Below, piece by piece: positions 16,716 through 24,054 of a DNA stretch of 64,000 nt. The notes below the pieces were generated by a model. The model did not search any database. It saw nothing but the letters and a program-made list of their open reading frames with translations, and was not told the origin of the DNA. The translations under genes and the position numbers were made by a program. The DNA comes from an uncultured beta proteobacterium. Lineage in GTDB: Bacteria; Pseudomonadota; Gammaproteobacteria; Burkholderiales; SG8-41. Location of the stretch: assembly GCA_903889565.1 (NCBI GenBank), contig CAISYC010000045.1, forward strand, positions 1-64,000, read 5' to 3'. The number at the start of each line of letters is the position of its first letter. Within the stretch, counting starts at the first letter, position 1.

Positions 16716-19106
16716 TTACTTGATACAAACGGCCCGGACCTGCGCCATGTCGGTGACGCCGAGCAGCACTTTTTCCATGCCGTCCTGCTTCAGGGTGCGC
16801 ATGCCGTGCTCCAGTGCGGTGGCGAACATTTCGGCAACGCGCGCGTGTTCCTGGATGTTCTTCTTGATCGCGTCGGTGCCGATCAGCAATTCATGCAGGC
16901 CGACGCGGCCCTTGTAGCCGGTGTTGCCGCAGGTGTCGCAGCCGCCGGGGCCGTGGAAAATGATCTCGCCTTTGTCGTTGCCGAAATCCTTGATCCAGCT
17001 CTGCAGTAGCTTGTCGCGCTCGCCCTTGGGGTCTTTTTTCCAGCTGTCGGTGTTCATTAGTTCGCCGGAGTATTCATCGAGGAAGAGCTTGACTTCCTCC
17101 TGGGTCGCGACGCGCGGCTTTTTGCACTTGCCGCACAGCCGTTTGGCCAGACGCTGGGCGAGAATGCCGAGCAATGCGTCGGCGAAGTTGAACGGATCCA
17201 TGCCCATGTCGAGCAGGCGGATGATGGATTCCGGTGCGCTGTTGGTGTGCAGGGTGGCGAACACGAGGTGACCGGTCAGTGAGGCTTCGATGCCGGTACC
17301 GACGGTCTCCTTGTCGCGCATTTCACCGACCATGATGATGTCCGGATCTGCCCGCAGAAACGCTTTCATCGCGATGGCAAAGGTCAGGCCCGCCTTTGGA
17401 TTCATCTGCACCTGACGCAGGCCGCGCTGGGTAATTTCAACCGGGTCTTCCGCCGTCCAGATTTTGGTCTCCGTCGTATTGAGATAGCCGAGCACCGAGT
17501 GCAGCGTTGTCGTTTTGCCCGAACCGGTCGGTCCGCACACGAAGAACAGACCGTAAGGCTTTTCGATTGTTTCCTTGCACATTTTCAGGTTGTAGGCAGA
17601 CAACCCGAGCTTGTCGAGGGGAATCGGCTCGCCGGCGGCGAGAATACGCATGACGATGTCTTCGACACCGCCCTGCGACGGGATGGTCGCTACCCGCAGT
17701 TCGATATCGAGCGGGCCGAACTTCTTGAACTTGATCTTGCCGTCCTGCGGCTTGCGGCGTTCCGAGATATCGAGATCGCACATGATTTTCAGGCGCGCAG
17801 CGATCGCGTTTCGATAGGCTGCGGGCACCGAAATATAGGGCATCAGCGAGCCATCCTTGCGGAAGCGGACCTCGGTCTTGCCTTTGCCCGGATACGGCTC
17901 GATGTGAATATCCGAGGCGCCCTGCTTGTAGGCGTCGATGATGATCTTATTGACGAGCTTGACGACCTCGTTGTCCGATGCGGCGGAAGCGACGTCCTCG
18001 TTCGGATCCTCGGCCGCCTCGTCCTCCATCCCCGACAGCAAATCGCCGATATCGGTGGTGTCCTCAGCCATGCCGGGCGACGAGGGCGAGCCGCTCGCGC
18101 CGAACAACTGGTCGAGGGTGGAATTGAACTCGCGCAGGCAGCAGACCCGGTAGGCGATCTTGCTCTTGGGATAGACGTTGTTGACGATCTTGGAGCCGCG
18201 GATTTTTTCGGGATCGACGGTGAGCACGATGATGCCCTCGGTCGTTTCATCGACCGGCACCCACATGCTGCTCTCGATGAATTCCCGGCTCATGTTCTTG
18301 AGCAGGTCCATCGGCTTGACCCGGTCGGCCTTGAACGGCTCGTAAGGCACGCCGAAATAGGCGGCCAGCGCTTCGCCGATCGCCGGCACCTTGACCTGAA
18401 ACTCGTCGATCAGCACGGTTTCGATGTCGAGGTTTTTGCGCCGCGCCGAGCGGGTTGCAAGATCGAGTTCCTCGGCGGAGATCACGGCATTGGTGACGAG
18501 GTGGTCGTATTTGCCCTTGATCGCCAGGCTGGACTTCTGGCGCTGCTTGTAAGCGATCGCCAGCGTTTCGCAAACGTGGATTGCGCCTTCCTCGATTGCC
18601 GGCGGGAACGGCTGGCCGGCTTTTGAGTTGATAATCTGGACGACGCCGATCAGATCCTTGGATTGCGCGTCGACCACCGGCGCCACCAGCATCTGCTTGG
18701 TACGGTAGCCGGTCTTGATATCGACCTGCTTGAGAAAATTGAGGTGCGGGCTGTACGCCTTCAATTCCTTTTCGTCGTAGACGTCGCGAATGTTGATCAT
18801 CTTCTTGTGCACCGCGACGAAGCCGGCAATGCTCTGTTCCGCGATCGGCAGCTTCAGGTCCTTGAATGAATTCAGGCCGGTTTTGACCTTGGAGACGATA
18901 GATGTCTTGTCGTCGCTGACGAGATAGAGGGTCAGCCTGTCCGCATTGAACAGAGAACAGATGTCCTGACTCAACTCCAGCATGATCTCGTCGATATTGC
19001 TGGTGGCGTGAATTTTGTTTGTTACGGCCTGCAGGTTCTTCGAGAAATTGAGTTTCTCGGCAAGATTGTCCTGCGCGACAGGTTTGTTTTCGAGTACGGT
19101 ACTCAT
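16716..19106 (-). CDS. GAF-domain PilB/GspE-type assembly ATPase
   Basis: The 796-residue protein is a secretion or pilus motor ATPase. Residues 25-190 are a GAF domain, 195-260 resemble the MshEN/T2SSE N-domain but without its canonical RLG c-di-GMP motif, and 380-780 are the ATPase. Walker A is GPTGSGKTT (525-533), Walker B lies in DIIMVGEMRDKET (589-601), and four cysteines (658, 661, 723, 726) form the CxxC...CxxC metal site of PilB/GspE. Fusion of a GAF sensor to this ATPase is unusual. No pilC, pilD or secretin gene is beside it. It may power a pilus or transporter under cyclic-nucleotide control (inference). Confidence 0.88.
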   Translation of the reverse strand: MSTVLENKPVAQDNLAEKLNFSKNLQAVTNKIHATSNIDEIMLELSQDICSLFNADRLTLYLVSDDKTSIVSKVKTGLNSFKDLKLPIAEQSIAGFVAVHKKMINIRDVYDEKELKAYSPHLNFLKQVDIKTGYRTKQMLVAPVVDAQSKDLIGVVQIINSKAGQPFPPAIEEGAIHVCETLAIAYKQRQKSSLAIKGKYDHLVTNAVISAEELDLATRSARRKNLDIETVLIDEFQVKVPAIGEALAAYFGVPYEPFKADRVKPMDLLKNMSREFIESSMWVPVDETTEGIIVLTVDPEKIRGSKIVNNVYPKSKIAYRVCCLREFNSTLDQLFGASGSPSSPGMAEDTTDIGDLLSGMEDEAAEDPNEDVASAASDNEVVKLVNKIIIDAYKQGASDIHIEPYPGKGKTEVRFRKDGSLMPYISVPAAYRNAIAARLKIMCDLDISERRKPQDGKIKFKKFGPLDIELRVATIPSQGGVEDIVMRILAAGEPIPLDKLGLSAYNLKMCKETIEKPYGLFFVCGPTGSGKTTTLHSVLGYLNTTETKIWTAEDPVEITQRGLRQVQMNPKAGLTFAIAMKAFLRADPDIIMVGEMRDKETVGTGIEASLTGHLVFATLHTNSAPESIIRLLDMGMDPFNFADALLGILAQRLAKRLCGKCKKPRVATQEEVKLFLDEYSGELMNTDSWKKDPKGERDKLLQSWIKDFGNDKGEIIFHGPGGCDTCGNTGYKGRVGLHELLIGTDAIKKNIQEHARVAEMFATALEHGMRTLKQDGMEKVLLGVTDMAQVRAVCIK

Positions 19107-19165
19107 GGTGGGCTAGGACCTCATTCAGCATGCATACCTGTTGGACACGGAAAAACCGGCATCAC

Positions 19166-19930
19166 CTACAGTTCGATCGTCTGGTTGTTTTCCAGCATGC
19201 GCGGCTGCCATGCGCCTGCGCTTTCCTGGATTTCGCGCATGGTCAGCTCCGCTTCCCCGGGCTTAAGATGCGTGATGTATATATCGGCTTTGCGCTTCAG
19301 TTTCCGCAGTTCGTCGGCAAGCAGACTCGGGCACAGGTGTTTGGAGGCGACGGCGAGATCCTTTTCGCGGTTGCAGAATGCGGTTTCAATGATCAGATAA
19401 CGCAGATTGTCGATCTTGTTGACCTCTACCCACAATGCATCGTTGGTGGTTGTGTCGCCGGTGAAGACCAGGCTCGCGCTGCCCGAGTCGATGCGGTAGC
19501 CGACCGCCGGCACCACGTGGTTGGCCGGCATCGGGGTCAGTTTGCGCCCACCCACCGTCACGGTTTCGCCGAGTGCGACTGCTTTATAGCGCAGAAAGGC
19601 CTTCGCCGGCTCCGGGATCTGGGTGAAATCGGGCCACAGCTTCCAGTTGAACAGATGCTGGCGCAGGATTTCCAGCGTCGGTTCGATTGCGTAGACCGTC
19701 AGCGGTTTGTCGCGCATCCAGCCGACGCTGTCGACCAGAAACGGGATCGAGGCGACGTGATCCAGATGCGAATGGGTCAGAAAAACATGGTCGATGCGCG
19801 ACAGTTCTTCGATGCTGAGATCGCCCACGCCGGTGCCTGCATCGATCAGCACATCGTGGTCGAGCAGCATCGACGTCGTGCGGAGCGAACCGCCGATGCC
19901 GCCGCTGCAACCGAGTATTCTGAGTTTCAT
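19166..19930 (-). CDS. Metallo-beta-lactamase-fold hydrolase, class II cyclic-nucleotide phosphodiesterase-like
   Basis: The 254-residue protein begins MKLRILGCSGGIGGSLRTTS and has the metal motif HSHLDH (53-58), with a second His in ANHVVPAVG and an Asp in FTGDTTTND. This layout matches proteins annotated as class II 3',5'-cyclic-nucleotide phosphodiesterases (CpdP type). It lies 11 bases behind the nucleotidyl cyclase gene, so it would destroy the messenger made by its neighbour. A general MBL hydrolase is the alternative; the cyclase adjacency is the main argument for the specific call. Confidence 0.78.
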   Translation of the reverse strand: MKLRILGCSGGIGGSLRTTSMLLDHDVLIDAGTGVGDLSIEELSRIDHVFLTHSHLDHVASIPFLVDSVGWMRDKPLTVYAIEPTLEILRQHLFNWKLWPDFTQIPEPAKAFLRYKAVALGETVTVGGRKLTPMPANHVVPAVGYRIDSGSASLVFTGDTTTNDALWVEVNKIDNLRYLIIETAFCNREKDLAVASKHLCPSLLADELRKLKRKADIYITHLKPGEAELTMREIQESAGAWQPRMLENNQTIEL

Positions 19931-19941
19931 CTGGCTGATCG

Positions 19942-22245
19942 CTATTTCGTCGTGAAAGTAAACGCACCATCCCAGCCCTTGCCCGGCGGATTGGCGCGCA
20001 AAAAGGATATGCGCTCGACAAATGTGTCGCTGTACAGCTTGTTGGTCGGCACCTGCTTTTGCAAATTAAACAACTGCAATTCGGCCTGATCCCAGTCCTG
20101 CGCGCGATAAAGCCGCAAAAACTGGCCGTACAGCTTGACCTCTTCGAGCTTCGCCTTTGCAACCTTGCCCTGCAATCCGAGCGGTTCGTAGATCGCGACC
20201 GCCTCGTCCTTGCCTTTCACCCGCACCTTGTCGAGTTCGCGAAAGACCACGTCCGGCACCGCGTCGCGGGTGCCCTGTCCGACTATGATATCAGCGCCAT
20301 ATTCCTTTGTGATGCCTTCGAGTCGGGACGCCAGATTGACGGCATCCCCCATCACGGTGTAAGCGGTGCGCAGGCGGGAACCCATGTTGCCGACGCTCAT
20401 CCGCCCCGTGTTCAGGCCCACGCCGATGCGGATTTCCGGCCAGCCGCGGGCCTTGAACTCGGCCTGCAGCTGATGCAGGATTTCGTGCATTTCGAGACCG
20501 GCGAGGATACCGTTGCGGGCGTGGTTGGCGTCGGGTAGCGGCGCGCCCCAGAATGCCATGATGCAATCGCCCATGAATTTGTCCACGGTGCCGCGGTGTT
20601 TGTAGATCACCTCGGTCAACGGCGTCAAAAAAGCGTTCATCAATTGGGACAACTGCTTCGGGTCGAGACCTTCCGAAATGGTCGTAAAGCCGCGCACGTC
20701 GGTGAACAGAACGGTCATTTCGCGCGACTCGCCCTCCATCGAGAAGCTTTCCGGATTTTTCGACATTTCGTCGACCAGTTCCGGTGGCACATACTGGCCG
20801 AACAATCCGGTGATCTGGCGCTTGCCGCGCGCCTCGACGAAGTAGCCGTAGGACATGTTGAGCGCGAACAACAGCGTGGTCAGCAGCAGCGCCGAGGCCA
20901 GCGGCAGCACCAAATTGCCGAAGTGGAAAACGATGACATTGAGCGTCAGCACGCCGATCAAAACGGCCAGCGTGACCAGCAGCGATTTGAGCGGGTTGAG
21001 CAGCGGAAGGAAAAAAGCGAGTGAGAGCCCGATCAGCAGAAGCTGAATGAATTCGGCGCCGAGCACGTAGGCCGGTTTCTCCTTGATGTTGTGATCTAGC
21101 ATGCCGGCGATCATGTTGGCGTGCACCTCGACACCGGGATAGACCGACTGCACAGGCGTGGCGCGCAAATCAAGGAGGCCCGGTGCGGTGGTTCCCACCA
21201 GCACGATCTTGCCGTTGAGTTCAGCGACATCTGCGGTTTCATTTAGCACATCGACGGCGGACACGTAGTTGAAGCTGCGCCCTTCGCGATTGCCGCGACC
21301 GCGATACGGGATCAACGCGGTCACCTGCTCATCCACCGGCACGCGAATCTTGCCGGCCTCCAGCCATTCGAGTCCCGAGTATTTTTTGCTCGCGATCAGC
21401 GGCTTGTCGCTTGGGTAACCCGGCGCCAGGTTCGGCGAGCCCAGCAGCATGCGCACGATCGCCAGCGACATCGCTTCGTAATAGCCGCCGGTGGATTCGA
21501 TCAGCATCGGCACGCGTCTCAGGATTCCGTCGGCATCCGGCTCGATGTTGAAATGCCCCGCGCCGGCCGCCGCTTTCTGCAGCACCTCGAGATTACCCGT
21601 ATGCGCGGTGATCTTGTAAAAGTCGATGTTCTTGCCAGCAAAGGTGCCGGCCGGCATCGCCGGTGGAGGCAATTCGCCTTTGCTGGTCGATGTCCCGCTG
21701 GCGTCCGCGGTCGATTTGTCGGAGTTGAAGGTGTAGCCGAGAACAACCGGGCGGTTACGCATTTTGCCGGCAAAAATTTCGTCGTAGTCCAGCTGCGGCT
21801 GGATGCGCTGCAGCGTCGCCTGGAAGCCCGGGACGTCGCGCAATTCCTTTTGCGCCAGCTGCTGCAATACCTTGAGGCCCGAACTCTCGTCGCGCTCGGC
21901 AAACACAATGTCGAATCCGAGTACGGCAATGCCGTATTTGTCGAACAGCTTGTCCAGCAGCACGCCCATGCGATCGCGCGGCCACGGCCAGTGGCCTTCG
22001 CCACCTTTTTCTTTTTCGGCGAGGCTTTTTTCGTCGATATCGACAATCACGATGCGCGGGTCAAGTGTGCGCGGCATGGTCAGCGCGAGGCGGGTGTCGT
22101 AGACAATTGCCTCGAGGCGATTGACCAGGGGAATCTGGAAGTCCCAGTTACCGATGCCCTTGACGGCATGCAACAGAAACACCGCGACCAGTGCAATGCC
22201 GATGCCGATGCGTACCAGATGCTTTTCCAAACCGCCTCCCGTCAT
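19942..22245 (-). CDS. CHASE2-domain class III nucleotidyl cyclase
   Basis: The 767-residue membrane protein has one N-terminal helix (about 11-28), a periplasmic CHASE2 sensor (about 45-390), three transmembrane helices (about 396-465) and a cytoplasmic class III cyclase domain. Catalytic residues are complete: metal-binding Asp516 (FTDVRGF) and Asp560 (DKFMGD), Lys556, Thr630, Asn637 and Arg641. Lys with Thr favours ATP, so cAMP is the likely product. The ATG at 22245 was chosen with an AGGTCG ribosome site; TTG/GTG codons 24 residues upstream are possible. Confidence 0.9.
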   Translation of the reverse strand: MTGGGLEKHLVRIGIGIALVAVFLLHAVKGIGNWDFQIPLVNRLEAIVYDTRLALTMPRTLDPRIVIVDIDEKSLAEKEKGGEGHWPWPRDRMGVLLDKLFDKYGIAVLGFDIVFAERDESSGLKVLQQLAQKELRDVPGFQATLQRIQPQLDYDEIFAGKMRNRPVVLGYTFNSDKSTADASGTSTSKGELPPPAMPAGTFAGKNIDFYKITAHTGNLEVLQKAAAGAGHFNIEPDADGILRRVPMLIESTGGYYEAMSLAIVRMLLGSPNLAPGYPSDKPLIASKKYSGLEWLEAGKIRVPVDEQVTALIPYRGRGNREGRSFNYVSAVDVLNETADVAELNGKIVLVGTTAPGLLDLRATPVQSVYPGVEVHANMIAGMLDHNIKEKPAYVLGAEFIQLLLIGLSLAFFLPLLNPLKSLLVTLAVLIGVLTLNVIVFHFGNLVLPLASALLLTTLLFALNMSYGYFVEARGKRQITGLFGQYVPPELVDEMSKNPESFSMEGESREMTVLFTDVRGFTTISEGLDPKQLSQLMNAFLTPLTEVIYKHRGTVDKFMGDCIMAFWGAPLPDANHARNGILAGLEMHEILHQLQAEFKARGWPEIRIGVGLNTGRMSVGNMGSRLRTAYTVMGDAVNLASRLEGITKEYGADIIVGQGTRDAVPDVVFRELDKVRVKGKDEAVAIYEPLGLQGKVAKAKLEEVKLYGQFLRLYRAQDWDQAELQLFNLQKQVPTNKLYSDTFVERISFLRANPPGKGWDGAFTFTTK

Positions 22246-22461
22246 GCCAACGGCGACCTGCTGTCGCCAGGCCAGTTCGCCATAGAGAACGAATTGCTGC
22301 AAATCCCGTGCCACCAACCTGCCTGCGGGAGCCTGTGCGCCGGTGAAAATCGCTTACGCATGGCTAATCCGGCCCGGACTGTGACGTAATGCCGGTTCCG
22401 CATTTGCCTTCAACACCGTGAACCCTGAAGCAGTGCCGTCGTGCCAGCGGTCGAAAGGGGG

Positions 22462-23199
22462 CTAACTGTTCTTGAAGAAGAATTCCATCTTCACGCCGGC
22501 GAGCTCGATCACGTCATGGTCGTTAAGCTGGTGAGCCTGCGCGTCGAGCGTCTTGCCATTGATGACAGGATAGCTAGCGCCCTCGACGTGCGTGATGAAA
22601 TAACCGTGTGGGCGACGCGTGATCACCGCAACCTGCACGCCGGGTTTGCCGAGCGTGGTCAGGTTCTTGGTCAGTTCGAGTTCCTTGCCAGCGGAAGATC
22701 CGGTGAGAATCTGGATCGCCGCGAGTTTTTCCACGGGCTTCGCCGCCGGCGTAACGGTCGTCTGTTGCGGCCGGCTCTGCGTGGTGGTCGCGGTCGGGTT
22801 GATCTGGGTATCGCCGAAACTGCCCGCCGGCGCTCCGCCACCCGCTTTGGGGATAGGCGCACGCAACACCATGGTCTTCTCGAAATCCGCAACCGTGGCC
22901 TGGCCGGCATTTGTTTCGTTCACGTACTTGAGCTTGTACTTGCCGATCTCGACAACATCGTTGGTCTGCAGAATATGTTTTTTGACCGGATTGCCGTTGA
23001 CCAGGGTGCCGTTGGTGCTGCCCAGATCCTCCAGAAACGAGTCATTCAGAATCGTCACGATCAATGCGTGTTCGCCGCTGACCGCAAGATTGTCGATCTG
23101 TATGTCGTTATGCGGTTTGCGGCCAATCGTGACCCGTTCCTTGTCGAGCGGCACTTCGCGGATAACCGCGTTGTCCAGACTCATGATCAACTTTGCCAT
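22462..23199 (-). CDS. FHA-domain protein with two FHA modules
   Basis: The 245-residue soluble protein has a complete FHA domain at the N-terminus: GRKPHNDI (26-33), SGEH (41-44) and GSTNGTLVNG (60-69), the residues that bind phosphothreonine. A Pro/Thr-rich linker (about 115-160) leads to a second, more diverged FHA-like fold (about 160-243, GKELELTKNLTTLGK, NGKTLDAQ). A segment EKTMVLRAP (107-115) could itself be a phosphorylation site. It sits between the phosphatase and the cyclase, so it is the likely adaptor that reads the output of the kinase in this operon. Confidence 0.9.
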   Translation of the reverse strand: MAKLIMSLDNAVIREVPLDKERVTIGRKPHNDIQIDNLAVSGEHALIVTILNDSFLEDLGSTNGTLVNGNPVKKHILQTNDVVEIGKYKLKYVNETNAGQATVADFEKTMVLRAPIPKAGGGAPAGSFGDTQINPTATTTQSRPQQTTVTPAAKPVEKLAAIQILTGSSAGKELELTKNLTTLGKPGVQVAVITRRPHGYFITHVEGASYPVINGKTLDAQAHQLNDHDVIELAGVKMEFFFKNS

Positions 23200-23220
23200 G
23201 GCAGTTTCCCTGTAACCGTA

Positions 23221-24051
23221 TTATCTAAACCACGCCTTGAACTTGGCAAACCAGCCTGTCGGCGCCGCAAAATCATCAAGTATCCGTACCAATATCACTG
23301 AAATATTGTCGCGCCCGCCACAGTCGTTGGCGAGTTGAACCAGTTGTTTCGCCGCCAGCGGCAGATTGGCGCGCATCGCATCCAGCGTCGCCTGGATATC
23401 CTCGTCGGTCACCATGTCGCTGAGGCCGTCCGAGCACAGCAGATAGATGTCGCCCTGCTCGACATCATACGTATGAATCTCGGTTTCGACATCGGGGTCG
23501 ATGCCGACCGCGCGGGTCACCAGATTCTTGTTCTGGGAGTAGCGCGCCTGCTCCTTGGTGAGCATTCCGCTGTCGATCTGCTCCTGCAACAGCGAATGAT
23601 CGCGGGTGACTTGCGTGAGTTCTTCCTTGCGCATGCGGTAGAGGCGCGAGTCGCCTATATGCCCGACCGACATGCGGTTGTCGAAGAACAGCGCCACCAC
23701 CAGCGTCGTCCCCATGCCCGCGTACTGCGGCTGGCTTTTTGCGGTCTGGTAGATTGCAGCGTTGGCCTTGGCCGAGTTTTCGCGAATCAGCGCCGCGCCC
23801 ATCGGCTCGCCGGTGCCGTCGACCACCTTGTGCGGATCGTGCTCGGCAAGCCCCTGCTTCATTTCCGTCGTCAGCATGGCCACCGCAATCCCGCTGGCCA
23901 CCTCGCCGGCGTTATAGCCACCCATGCCGTCGGCAAGCACGGCAAGGCCGATTTCCGCATCGCAGGCGATGCTGTCTTCGTTATGTGAACGCACCATGCC
24001 AGGATCGGTGGCAGTGGCAACTTCCAGCGCAGTCGATAGGTTAGCTGCCAT
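23221..24051 (-). CDS. PP2C-family Ser/Thr phosphatase
   Basis: The 276-residue protein is a bacterial PP2C (Stp/PrpC type). Metal-ligand motifs are visible: RSHNEDS (21-27), DGMGG (41-45), GDSRLYR, CSDGLSD and GGRDNIS. It is cytoplasmic, with no membrane segment. It starts three bases after the kinase stop codon, so kinase and phosphatase are made together and should act on the same substrates. Confidence 0.93.
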   Translation of the reverse strand: MAANLSTALEVATATDPGMVRSHNEDSIACDAEIGLAVLADGMGGYNAGEVASGIAVAMLTTEMKQGLAEHDPHKVVDGTGEPMGAALIRENSAKANAAIYQTAKSQPQYAGMGTTLVVALFFDNRMSVGHIGDSRLYRMRKEELTQVTRDHSLLQEQIDSGMLTKEQARYSQNKNLVTRAVGIDPDVETEIHTYDVEQGDIYLLCSDGLSDMVTDEDIQATLDAMRANLPLAAKQLVQLANDCGGRDNISVILVRILDDFAAPTGWFAKFKAWFR

Positions 24052-24054
24052 TAT

